From Anaerolineae bacterium (GTDB lineage: Bacteria; Chloroflexota; Anaerolineae; Aggregatilineales; Phototrophicaceae), in NCBI GenBank assembly GCA_025454715.1, contig JALONY010000016.1, positions 1-12,533 of the forward strand: DNA of 12,533 nucleotides. The letters are read 5' to 3'. Shown piece by piece: positions 1 through 6,716 of the stretch. The number at the start of each line of letters is the position of its first letter. Positions within the stretch are counted from its first letter, which is position 1. The notes under the pieces are model-generated. The model made no database searches. It saw only the letters and a program-made list of their open reading frames with translations, and had not been told where the DNA came from. The translations under genes and the position numbers were made by a program.

Positions 1-444
1 CGAGACCGCGATGACGCGGCGGGCGCGCTGGCAACTGAGCGGGGTGAACCAGCGCAGATAGAGGCGGCGCGCCGCGCTGAGCACCTGCGGGAAGTGGACA
101 AAGCTCAGGTCATGGACGGTCACGACGGTCGGGGTGCCGGTCAGGAGCGGGGCGACGAAAGCGGGCGCGTGGTACAGGTCGAACTTGCCGACCTGCCACG
201 GTTGCGCCAGTTGCTCCCATGCGATGCGGCGCAACGGTGTGCCGGTGTCGAAGCGCGAGGGGGTGAGGTTGACGCCCTCGGGCAGGTCGGGCGAGACGCC
301 CGCATTGACCAGCGCACTGAACCGCCAAGCCTGCGGCGCGGCCTGCGGCAAGTGGCGCAGCAGGCCGAGGATATACCCGTGGATGCCAGCGGCGCGGTAG
401 CTGGCATCTCGGGTGAGCAGGTGAGCGTTGAGTCCAATGTTCAT
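1..444 (-). CDS. GT4-type glycosyltransferase, N-terminal part (runs off left edge)
   Basis: The gene is partial: 148 codons are present from the ATG at 444, reading leftwards off the window with no stop. The start (MNIGLNAHLL, then AAGIHGYI) is the usual opening of bacterial GT4 glycosyltransferases with a GT-B fold, in which a glycine-rich first loop contacts the acceptor. HDLSF at residues 111-115 and the RARRVIAVS stretch at 140-148 also match the N-terminal Rossmann domain of this family. The nucleotide-sugar-binding C-terminal domain lies outside the window. By family it would transfer a sugar (often mannose or glucose) in the cytoplasm to a growing glycan; the donor and acceptor cannot be told from this half. 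The ATG is 44 bases after the mfd stop on the same strand, and I see no good Shine-Dalgarno before it, so translation may depend on mfd or be leaderless. The start is chosen because the family signature begins immediately after it. Confidence 0.85.
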   Translation of the reverse strand, partial: MNIGLNAHLLTRDASYRAAGIHGYILGLLRHLPQAAPQAWRFSALVNAGVSPDLPEGVNLTPSRFDTGTPLRRIAWEQLAQPWQVGKFDLYHAPAFVAPLLTGTPTVVTVHDLSFVHFPQVLSAARRLYLRWFTPLSCQRARRVIAVS

Positions 445-488
445 GAGCGACGATGATAGAGCGGCGGGGCGGCGCTGGGAAGTGCCAA

Positions 489-1622
489 CTATGCCCCGTA
501 GCCCTCGGTCGTGAGCTGAAGCGCGTCGTATTCGAGGGCGAGGCGCTCCAAGACATCGGTCAGGGCGAGGCGCCACGTGTCGTCCATGCCCATCATCACC
601 TCGACCGAGAGGCGGGTGACGGCGTAGTCACCGCCCAAGCGCTCGGCCAGCCGTGGGCGGTCGAGGTCGGGCAGGTAGGGCAATTTGACGTGGACGAGGC
701 CGCGCCGCGCTTGGATGGCGCTGGCACCGGCGGCTTGACCCAGCAATTTGACCTCGACTTGGTATAGCAACCCATCGGCGGCCAACGGCAAGCGCCCGAA
801 GCGGTCGGCCAGCTCGTCGCGCAGGTCGTTGACCTCGGCCAGCGTCCGCAGGTTGCCGATGCGGCGGTAGAGCTGGAGGCGCAAGGTGATGTCCTCAATC
901 CAGCTTTCGGGCAGGTAGGCTTGTATCGGCAGGTCGATTTGGATGCCCGGGGCGCTGATGGCCAAACCGGCGGAGTCTTGCTTTTGGCCGCGCAAGCGGT
1001 TGACGGCTTGCGCCAACAATTGGGTGTATAGGTTGAGGCCGACGGCGGCGACGTGGCCGGTCTGGCGGACGCTGAGGATGTCGCCCGCGCCGCGGATTTC
1101 GAGGTCGCGCATGGCGATTTGGAAGCCTGCGCCCAGCTTGGTGTTCTCGGCGAGGGTGTCGAGGCGGGCGAACGCCTCTTGGCTGAGCTTCTCGTTGGTG
1201 AAGAAATAGGCGTAGGCTTGTTGCGCGCCGCGCCCGACCCGCCCGCGCAACTGGTAAAGCTGCGACAGGCCGAACCAGTCGGCATGATCGACGATGAGGG
1301 TGTTGACGTTGGGGATGTCGATGCCGTTTTCGATGATGGCGGTGGCCAGCAAGATATCGTACTCGCCGCGTGAGAAGGCCGACATGATCGATTCCAGCAT
1401 CCGCTCGTTCATTTGGCCGTGGGCGCTGATGACCCGCGCCTCCGGCACGGTGTCCTCGAGGTGCTGGCGCAGCATGTCCATGGTGCCGATGCGGTTGTGG
1501 ACGACGAAGGCTTGGCCGCCGCGCTCCAGCTCGCGCAACACGGCTTGGCGCACCAGCGACTCGTCGAACGCGCCGACGTGGGTGATGACCGGCAAGCGCT
1601 CCTCGGGCGGGGTTTGGATCAT
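489..1622 (-). CDS. mfd: Transcription-repair coupling factor Mfd, C-terminal fragment
   Basis: This is the second half of a broken mfd gene, 377 codons if translation begins at the ATG at 1622. It starts inside the helicase core just after where motif III should be (MIQTPPEERLP) and contains motifs V and VI (IIENGIDIPNVNT at about 97-109, QLRGRVGR at 124-131) and the Mfd signature RDLEIRGAGDIL at about 172-183. From about residue 230 to the end lies the C-terminal TRCF (D7) domain. Intact Mfd binds stalled RNA polymerase, pushes it off with ATP-driven translocation and recruits UvrA. The ATG overlaps the stop of the upstream fragment (ATGA), so coupled translation is mechanically possible. 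However, this ATG is simply an internal Met codon of normal Mfd, and the frame reads upstream through ..RDIS, as the undivided protein would. A lone helicase domain 2 plus D7 is not expected to work. Identity is certain; whether it is expressed is not. Confidence 0.9.
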   Translation of the reverse strand: MIQTPPEERLPVITHVGAFDESLVRQAVLRELERGGQAFVVHNRIGTMDMLRQHLEDTVPEARVISAHGQMNERMLESIMSAFSRGEYDILLATAIIENGIDIPNVNTLIVDHADWFGLSQLYQLRGRVGRGAQQAYAYFFTNEKLSQEAFARLDTLAENTKLGAGFQIAMRDLEIRGAGDILSVRQTGHVAAVGLNLYTQLLAQAVNRLRGQKQDSAGLAISAPGIQIDLPIQAYLPESWIEDITLRLQLYRRIGNLRTLAEVNDLRDELADRFGRLPLAADGLLYQVEVKLLGQAAGASAIQARRGLVHVKLPYLPDLDRPRLAERLGGDYAVTRLSVEVMMGMDDTWRLALTDVLERLALEYDALQLTTEGYGA

Positions 1623-3907
1623 GCTGATGTCGCGATATCGACTTGGGCGCGCAGGCGCTTGAAGTGCTCTTTTTGCTTGACGCCGAAGCGTTGCTCTTCA
1701 TCGATGATGACCAAGCCGAGGTTTTTGAAGCGCACGTCGTCCGAGAGCAAGCGGTGGGTGCCGACGACGATATCGACCTCGCCGGAGGCGATGCGCGGCA
1801 GGGCGAGCGCGAGGTCTTTGGCGGTACGGAAGCGCGACATCAACTCGATGCGGACGGGGAAGGCGGCCATGCGGTTGGCGAAGGTGTCGTAATGTTGTTG
1901 CGCCAAGATGGTGGTCGGTACGAGCACGGCCACTTGCTTACCGTCGGCCACGGCCTTGAAGGCGGCGCGCACGGCCACCTCGGTCTTGCCATAGCCCACG
2001 TCGCCGCAAATCAGCCTGTCCATCGGGGTCGGGCGCTCCATATCGCCCTTGACCTCGCGGATGGCGCGCAGTTGGTCGTCGGTCTCGACATAAGGAAAGG
2101 CGGCCTCCATCTCGTGTTGCCAGTGGTTATCGACGCTGAAGGCGTAGCCCTCGGCGGCGGCGCGCTGGGCGTAAATCTCCAAGAGGTCGCGGGCTTCTTC
2201 CTCGGCGGCCTTGCGCGCCTTATTGGAGGCTTTGATCCAATCTTGCTGGCCGAGCTTGTGGAGCGTGGGCGGCTTGTCGTCCACCCCGACGTAACGGGTC
2301 AGGCGGTCGGCTTGGTGGATGGGCACGAACACCGCATCATTGCCGCCATAGCGGATTTCGAGGTACTCGCGGGAGATGCCGTCGAGGGTGCGCTTGGCGG
2401 TGCCGTTGAACTTGCCGATGCCGTAATCGACGTGGACGACGTAATCGCCCACGCCCCAACTGGCGTAATCGGACTCGGGCAGGCGGGCGGGGCGGGTGAC
2501 CTTGCGGCGGCGTTGCTCTGGGCGCCCCCAGCCGAACAATTCGGCGTCGGTCATCAGGGTGAGCGGCGCGCCGAGGTCGAGCGTCCAGCCCTCTTGCAAG
2601 GTGCCGTTGACCATCACGGCGCTGCCGGTCGCTGGGGGGTGTGGCAGGTCGTTGACGATGGGCAGGCGATCCTCGACGCCTTGCTGGTACCAAACCTCGG
2701 TCAGGCGGGCGGTTTGCTGGCTGACGAAGACGACCGCGCCGCCTTTGCGGGTGGCGGTGCGTGCGGCGGGCACGGCCATCTTGAGCTGGCCGCCGAAACG
2801 TTGCCCGGGCGAGAACCACGCCCCGCCGTCACTGCCGGAACTGGTCAGGTGGATGGTGGCGAAGTCGTTCATCAGCTCCCCGAGCTGGTCGAGCGTGAGC
2901 GACGGGAGCGGGAAATCGGGCGGCAACAGGTTGGCGGCGATGGCCTTGGCGCGGGCGTCCTCGGCTTGCTTGAGCAGGTCTTGCGCGACTTGGGCGAACT
3001 CGTCGGGGTCTTCAACCAGCAGGAGTGAGCCGGACGGCGCGTAGCTGAGCAAGCTGGTCGGGGCGTGGGTCAGGTAGGGCAGGTAATGCTCGAGGGTGGG
3101 GAAGGGCACGCCCGACTCGAGGCGTCCGGCATCTTTGGCGAGGTCGGTCTCGGGCGGGAGCGCCGCGAACCACGGGCGCAAGTGGTGGGCGATGGCGGGG
3201 GCGGCCTCGGGGAATGCCTCGCGGGCGGGCGGGATGACGACCGACTCGAGGCGGCTGAGGGTGCGTTGGGTCGAGGAGTCGAAGGTGCGGATGCTGTCGA
3301 TTTCATCGTCCCAGAACTCGAGGCGCACCGGCGTGGACGACGACAGCGGGAAGATGTCGAGCACGCCACCGCGGCGGCTGAATTGACCGTGCTCAGTGAC
3401 GAGGGTGGCCGGCTCATAGCCCATCCCGACCCATTGCGCGACCAGCTTGTCGAGGGTGATGCGGTGCCGGATGCTGAGCTGTTGGGTCGATTGGGCGAAG
3501 CGGGCATAAGGCACGGTGCGTTGGAGCAGGGCGCGTGCCGAGGTGACGACGACGGGGGCATTATCGGGGGTGGCTTGGGCGAGGGCGTGCAAGGCCTCGA
3601 CCCGCGTGCGGATGTTGCTCTCGCCCCATGGTGCGCGCTCATAAAAGCTGGCGGCGGGCTCACCAAAGCGGTAAATCGGGGCGTCATCACCCAGCCAGAC
3701 CGGCAATTGACCGGCGATGTCGTAGGCGCGCTTGACGCGGGCGGTGACGTAGATGACCGGTGTTTGGCGGGTGCGGGCGAGGGCGGCGGCCACGTAGGCA
3801 CGCGCTGCGCGCACGATGTGCCACGTCGGGCGGTCGGCGACGGTGGCGAGCTGCGCGGTGAAGGCAGGGTGTTCGGTCAGGTGCGCGAGCAGGCCGGACA
3901 AATCCAT
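1619..3907 (-). CDS. mfd: Transcription-repair coupling factor Mfd, N-terminal fragment (truncated by frame change)
   Basis: The fragment has 762 codons from the ATG at 3907. In order: a UvrB-like N-terminal module (about residues 1-330), the RNA-polymerase-interacting CarD-like domain (YVVHVDYGIGKF at about 489-500), then helicase domain 1 with Walker A GDVGYGKTE (about 635-643), motif Ia LVPTTILAQQH and motif II DEEQ (about 736-739). It should continue through RAQVD into motif III (TATPIPRT in the family) but instead reads IATSA and stops. Relative to family sequences about 20 residues are missing at 1634-1637 and the frame shifts; the remainder follows as a second ORF. Typical Mfd is about 1100-1180 residues, so the two pieces plus the missing stretch make a normal length. 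The start is chosen for its AAGAGGAGA ribosome binding site (3917-3925, 9 bases away); an ATG 12 codons upstream has no such support. Intact Mfd couples stalled RNA polymerase to nucleotide excision repair. As read, this copy should be inactive; an assembly deletion is an alternative. Confidence 0.92.
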   Translation of the reverse strand: MDLSGLLAHLTEHPAFTAQLATVADRPTWHIVRAARAYVAAALARTRQTPVIYVTARVKRAYDIAGQLPVWLGDDAPIYRFGEPAASFYERAPWGESNIRTRVEALHALAQATPDNAPVVVTSARALLQRTVPYARFAQSTQQLSIRHRITLDKLVAQWVGMGYEPATLVTEHGQFSRRGGVLDIFPLSSSTPVRLEFWDDEIDSIRTFDSSTQRTLSRLESVVIPPAREAFPEAAPAIAHHLRPWFAALPPETDLAKDAGRLESGVPFPTLEHYLPYLTHAPTSLLSYAPSGSLLLVEDPDEFAQVAQDLLKQAEDARAKAIAANLLPPDFPLPSLTLDQLGELMNDFATIHLTSSGSDGGAWFSPGQRFGGQLKMAVPAARTATRKGGAVVFVSQQTARLTEVWYQQGVEDRLPIVNDLPHPPATGSAVMVNGTLQEGWTLDLGAPLTLMTDAELFGWGRPEQRRRKVTRPARLPESDYASWGVGDYVVHVDYGIGKFNGTAKRTLDGISREYLEIRYGGNDAVFVPIHQADRLTRYVGVDDKPPTLHKLGQQDWIKASNKARKAAEEEARDLLEIYAQRAAAEGYAFSVDNHWQHEMEAAFPYVETDDQLRAIREVKGDMERPTPMDRLICGDVGYGKTEVAVRAAFKAVADGKQVAVLVPTTILAQQHYDTFANRMAAFPVRIELMSRFRTAKDLALALPRIASGEVDIVVGTHRLLSDDVRFKNLGLVIIDEEQRFGVKQKEHFKRLRAQVDIATSA

Positions 3908-3916
3908 GGCTGCAAG

Positions 3917-3925
3917 TCTCCTCTT
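3917..3925 (-). promoter_or_regulatory. Shine-Dalgarno deciding the mfd start
   Basis: On the minus strand this reads AAGAGGAGA, 9 bases before the ATG at 3907. It picks 3907 over the in-frame ATG at 3943. Confidence 0.7.
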
Positions 3926-4055
3926 GGCTGGGGGGCGGGGCAACGCAAACGCGCCAGTCCATGCGGATAGGCGGGGGTGCGGTTGCGGGATGTTGGGGTA
4001 TGGTACACCCGTTGGTGGGGCGTGCGCGATAGATGTTTGATGAGAGGCGCGGGGT

Positions 4056-5387
4056 TTATTGGCCGTTGAGGGTGGCTTCGGGCAGTTGTGGGGCGCTCAG
4101 GCTGTCGGCATTGAGCAGGGTAAAGCGGAAGCGCCCGCCCGCGCCGTGGTCGTTGCCCTCTGCCCAAATGCGCCCGCCGTGCGCCTCGACGATGTGCTTG
4201 CAGATGGCGAGGCCGAGGCCGGTGCCGTCACGCCCGGAGCGCGAGGGATCGACTTGGTAGAAGCGCTCGAAGATGCGCTCGATTTGCTCGGTCGGGACGC
4301 CCGGGCCACTGTCCAGCACGCTCACGACGATTTCCTCGCCCTCGGCGTTGGCCGTCACGGTGATGGAGCCGACCTCGGGAGTCCATTTGATGGCGTTGTG
4401 CAGCAGGTTGGCCAACACACGCTGGATGAGGTCGCGGTCGCACAGGGCGCGCAGGCGGGTGGGGATGTTGCGGGCGATGATGAGGCGTTTGCGCTCGGCT
4501 TGGCTGGCAAAGCGGTCGATGGACGCCTCGACCAACTCGCCGAGGTTAACCTCGACCATGCGGACGATGGCCTGCCCGGATTCGATCATCGACAGGTCGG
4601 CCATCGATTGCACCAGCCAAAGCAACAGGTCGGTCTCATGGGCGATTTGCTTGATGCTGTTGATGCTTTCCTTGCGCTTGGGCTTGTCTTGCTCGTGGAA
4701 CAGACCATCGATGATGAGGCGGATGTTGGCGATGGGGTGGCGTAGCTCGTGCGAGATGTTGGCCACCATGTCGCGGCGGGCGCGGTTGAGCTTGACCAAT
4801 TGGCTGATGTCTTGCAAGGCCAGCGCCAGCAACGGGCGATCGCCTTGTTTGACGCTGCGGGCGCGCACCAGCAAGATGTCGTCCGACAGCGTGATTTGCT
4901 CCTCGATGTGGTCGTCGCCATACTCGAAGGTGTTCTCGACCAAGGCCAGCAGGGCGGGCGAGTCGGTGATTTCGCTCAGGCGGACGCCGGTGGCCAGCTT
5001 GGGGAAGCGCTGGAGCGCGGCGGTATTTTGGTTGAGCACGCGCAGTTGGCGGTCGAGGATGAGCAGGGCGTCCTCGGTGGTGTTGGCCAGATGGATGAGC
5101 AACTCGGAGCGGGCGGTCAGGTCGCGCACCCACTCGGACGAGGGTTGTTGGCGGCTGGCGGGGGCGTTGGCGACCGCGTTGAGCGAGGTTTGCAGCTCTT
5201 TGATGGCGGCATCGCGGGCGCGCAGGGCGGCCTCGTTCTCGTTGACCATTTGCTGGCGCTGGGCGAGGTCGGAGCGCAGGCGCGCCTCGGACTCGCGGGC
5301 GGCCTTGAGCTGCTCACGGGCGTTGTCATAGCGAAACCAGAGCACACCGGCAGCGAGGCCGAGTGCCAAAACCAAAAATTCGAGCAT
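4056..5387 (-). CDS. PAS-containing sensor histidine kinase (PhoR-like layout)
   Basis: The protein has 443 residues. One N-terminal hydrophobic segment (about 3-18) is followed by a charged, Ala/Glu/Arg-rich probable coiled coil (about 22-75), a PAS-like domain (about 92-195), and a HisKA dimerisation domain with the phospho-accepting His213 in ISHELRHP. The HATPase domain has an N box around N331, G1 box DSGPG (359-363), F box ERFYQVD (374-380) and G2 box GTGLGL (388-393). All residues needed for autokinase activity are present. With no extracytoplasmic loop, it probably senses a signal at the membrane or in the cytoplasm through PAS. It follows the response-regulator gene by 25 bases in the same direction, so the two should be a cognate pair. 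The start at 5387 has AGAGGA (5393-5398) 5 bases upstream; the longer reading from 5435 would overlap the regulator and adds a polar tail before the membrane segment. PhoR is the closest architecture, but the signal is unknown, so no symbol is given. Confidence 0.93.
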   Translation of the reverse strand: MLEFLVLALGLAAGVLWFRYDNAREQLKAARESEARLRSDLAQRQQMVNENEAALRARDAAIKELQTSLNAVANAPASRQQPSSEWVRDLTARSELLIHLANTTEDALLILDRQLRVLNQNTAALQRFPKLATGVRLSEITDSPALLALVENTFEYGDDHIEEQITLSDDILLVRARSVKQGDRPLLALALQDISQLVKLNRARRDMVANISHELRHPIANIRLIIDGLFHEQDKPKRKESINSIKQIAHETDLLLWLVQSMADLSMIESGQAIVRMVEVNLGELVEASIDRFASQAERKRLIIARNIPTRLRALCDRDLIQRVLANLLHNAIKWTPEVGSITVTANAEGEEIVVSVLDSGPGVPTEQIERIFERFYQVDPSRSGRDGTGLGLAICKHIVEAHGGRIWAEGNDHGAGGRFRFTLLNADSLSAPQLPEATLNGQ

Positions 5388-5392
5388 GGGGT

Positions 5393-5398
5393 TCCTCT
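5393..5398 (-). promoter_or_regulatory. Shine-Dalgarno deciding the histidine kinase start
   Basis: AGAGGA on the minus strand, 5 bases before the ATG at 5387. It supports the start that opens directly with the membrane segment (MLEFLVLALG). Confidence 0.7.
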
Positions 5399-5412
5399 GA
5401 GGGCGGTCGTGT

Positions 5413-6102
5413 TTACCCCTCGAACCGATAGCCAACCCCGCGGACGGTCACGATGCGGCGCGGGTCGGAGGGGTCGTCCTCCAGCTTTTCGCGCAGCCAG
5501 CGGATGTGCACATCGACGGTACGCTTATCGACGAAATAATCGTAGCCCCAAACTTTGGTGAGAATGAGGTCGCGGCTGAGGACGGCGCTGCGGTTGCGCA
5601 TCAGCTCGGTGAGCAAGTCGAACTCTTTATTGCTGAGCTTGATTTCTTCTTCGCCTTTGAAGACGCGCCGACCGGTCAGGTTGAGGCGGAGGTCGTTGCT
5701 GATGATTTCGTCTTGTTGCACGACGAGCTGGCCGGGCGAGCGGCGCATGACGGCGCGCACCCGCGCCAACATCTCGCCGAGGCCGAACGGTTTGACGACG
5801 TAATCGTCCGCGCCGCTTTCGAGCCCGACAATCTTGTCGATTTCGGTGCCGCGGGCGGTAATCATGATGATGGGGATGTGGGCGATGGACGAGTCGTGGC
5901 GCACCATCCGGCAGATGGTCAGGCCATCCAGCTTGGGCAGCATGATGTCCAAGATGATGAGGTCGGGCGCTTCGGCGCGGATTTTTTCGAGGCCGGCTTG
6001 ACCGTCGATGGCGGTCGAGACGGTGAACCCCTCGCTTCGCAAATTGGTTGCGAGGTTGTTCAGCAGCGCTTCATCGTCTTCTATCACGAGTACCTTGGGC
6101 AT
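5413..6102 (-). CDS. OmpR/PhoB-family response regulator
   Basis: The protein has 229 residues. The receiver domain (1-120) carries the acidic pair D9/D10, phospho-acceptor D52 in LIILDIMLP, T82 and K104 in VVKPF. The C-terminal winged-helix DNA-binding domain (about 130-229) shows the family pattern: LTxxEFDLL-like LSNKEFDLL, the RTVDVHIRWLREKL recognition region and the final VRGVGYRFEG. When phosphorylated by the kinase encoded just downstream it should bind direct repeats and activate or repress transcription. The start at 6102 is chosen because GAGGG (6108-6112) lies 5 bases upstream and the receiver begins at once (MPKVLVIEDDE); the ATG at 6135 would add 11 residues with no role. The promoter region just upstream holds several TTAA-containing repeats, which suggests autoregulation. 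It resembles PhoB/PhoP/ResD-type regulators, but which stimulus it serves cannot be read from the sequence. Confidence 0.95.
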   Translation of the reverse strand: MPKVLVIEDDEALLNNLATNLRSEGFTVSTAIDGQAGLEKIRAEAPDLIILDIMLPKLDGLTICRMVRHDSSIAHIPIIMITARGTEIDKIVGLESGADDYVVKPFGLGEMLARVRAVMRRSPGQLVVQQDEIISNDLRLNLTGRRVFKGEEEIKLSNKEFDLLTELMRNRSAVLSRDLILTKVWGYDYFVDKRTVDVHIRWLREKLEDDPSDPRRIVTVRGVGYRFEG

Positions 6103-6127
6103 AGTTTCCCTCGCGTGTCGAGTCACG

Positions 6128-6193
6128 CTTAACATTATGCGACTCCGATGATAAAAGACGGTTAAGCTTCAGGGTTGGAATGTTAAATGTTAA
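6128..6193 (-). repeat. Cluster of TTAA-containing repeats, probable operator
   Basis: On the plus strand, ATGTTAA occurs twice in perfect tandem (6180-6193). GTTAAG lies at 6161-6166 and its inverse CTTAAC at 6128-6133, beside the -10 candidate. The three same-direction GTTAA cores start at 6161, 6182 and 6189, so the spacings are 21 and 7 bases. Such AT-rich repeats stand out in this GC-rich region. PhoB/PhoP-family regulators bind direct repeats in front of their targets, so these are inferred to be binding sites for the regulator encoded just downstream. Confidence 0.4.
6134..6139 (-). promoter_or_regulatory. Candidate -10 element for the response regulator operon
   Basis: On the minus strand this reads CATAAT (5 of 6 to TATAAT), about 32 bases before the regulator ATG. 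No good -35 hexamer lies 16-18 bases upstream, as is common for activator-dependent promoters; the TTAAC repeat at 6161-6166 falls at roughly the -35 position. Confidence 0.45.
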
Positions 6194-6206
6194 GACGGTT
6201 TGGCGG

Positions 6207-6584
6207 TTAGGGGCGGCGCGGCAAGGTGTCGTCTTTTTTGTCGCGGGGGTCGTCGTCGCCCGCGTCTGGGTCGTCTTCGTCCTCGTCCCAATCGTAATAG
6301 ACCTCGGCGGCGTCGAGCATGGTGGTCTCTTGGTCGTCGGCTTCGATGAGGATGAAATCGAGGATGGCGCGGGCTTGGTCGGCGTCGTCGGCGTGGACGA
6401 GCACTTGCACCTCGCCGAAACGCCCGATGTGGATGCCGAGGGCGTCGCGACCTGCCTCGGCGTGAATCATGCCGCGGATGCCCTCGTGCTGTAAGCGCCC
6501 GAGCACGATGTGCGCCTCGGGGCGCGATGGGGTGCTGAACACGACCACCCAGTCGGAATTGGAACGGCGCAAGAGCTGGTTCAT
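6207..6584 (-). CDS. DUF2007-like small protein with acidic tail
   Basis: The protein has 125 residues. Its first part (about 13-80) reads WVVVFSTPSRPEAHIVLGRL and later VQVLVHADDADQARAIL. This is the alpha/beta, ACT-like pattern of DUF2007 proteins (Pfam describes them as putative prokaryotic signal-transducing proteins), in which two short units typically read 'V.......EA..I...L...GI' and 'V.V...D...A..IL'. No biochemical role is established for the family. The last 30 or so residues are very acidic and presumably disordered (DWDEDEDD, then DDDPRDKKDD). No signal peptide or membrane segment is visible, so it should be cytoplasmic. The ATG at 6584 has GGGGGT about 10 bases upstream; a TTG at 6602 could add 6 residues but lacks a ribosome binding site. 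It has its own promoter (6633-6661) and lies 105 bases ahead of the regulator gene, with no terminator seen between them, so read-through into the two-component genes is possible. Confidence 0.8.
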   Translation of the reverse strand: MNQLLRRSNSDWVVVFSTPSRPEAHIVLGRLQHEGIRGMIHAEAGRDALGIHIGRFGEVQVLVHADDADQARAILDFILIEADDQETTMLDAAEVYYDWDEDEDDPDAGDDDPRDKKDDTLPRRP

Positions 6585-6632
6585 GAGGACGGCTACCCCC
6601 AAAGGCGGGTTATGACGAAGCTTTGGGGGGTG

Positions 6633-6661
6633 ATTATAGAGGGTGGCGAGGGTCTGGGCAA
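6633..6661 (-). promoter_or_regulatory. Sigma70-type promoter for the DUF2007-like gene
   Basis: Minus strand: a perfect TATAAT (6633-6638) lies 17 bases downstream of TTGCCC (6656-6661, 4 of 6 to TTGACA). Transcription would start near 6626, giving an untranslated leader of about 42 bases before the ATG at 6584. The promoter sits directly after the protease terminator, so this gene is a separate transcription unit. Confidence 0.7.
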
Positions 6662-6662
6662 C

Positions 6663-6708
6663 AAAAAACGGGCGGGCGGGTGGGCTGCCCCCACACCCGC
6701 CCGCCCGT
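6663..6708 (-). terminator. Rho-independent terminator of the HtrA-like gene
   Basis: A perfect 14-bp GC stem is formed by 6669-6682 and 6694-6707, with an 11-base loop. On the minus strand it is followed by six T (6663-6668). It starts about 9 bases after the stop codon of the protease. No T-run follows on the plus side, so it works in one direction only. Confidence 0.92.
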
Positions 6709-6716
6709 GCGCGCCA

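Noticed and set aside
1643..3028. Long open frame (461 codons) on the plus strand opposite mfd
   Set aside because: It is antisense to a clearly recognised gene, has Val/Gly/Ala/His-rich low-complexity content and no family motif. Long antisense frames are expected at this GC content.
3065..3970. 301-codon plus-strand frame opposite the mfd N-terminus
   Set aside because: It is a shadow of mfd with a compositionally biased, Gly/Asp/Arg-rich translation and no recognisable domain.
3989..4005. Imperfect inverted repeat GGGTATGGTACACCC between mfd and the kinase gene
   Set aside because: Only the outer bases pair. There is no T-run and no clear promoter elements, so neither a terminator nor an operator can be supported.
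4541..4554. Perfect 14-base palindrome CGAGGTTAACCTCG inside the histidine kinase gene
   Set aside because: It encodes an ordinary EVNLGE stretch of the protein and sits far from any start. It is probably chance, although it contains GTTAA like the operator repeats.
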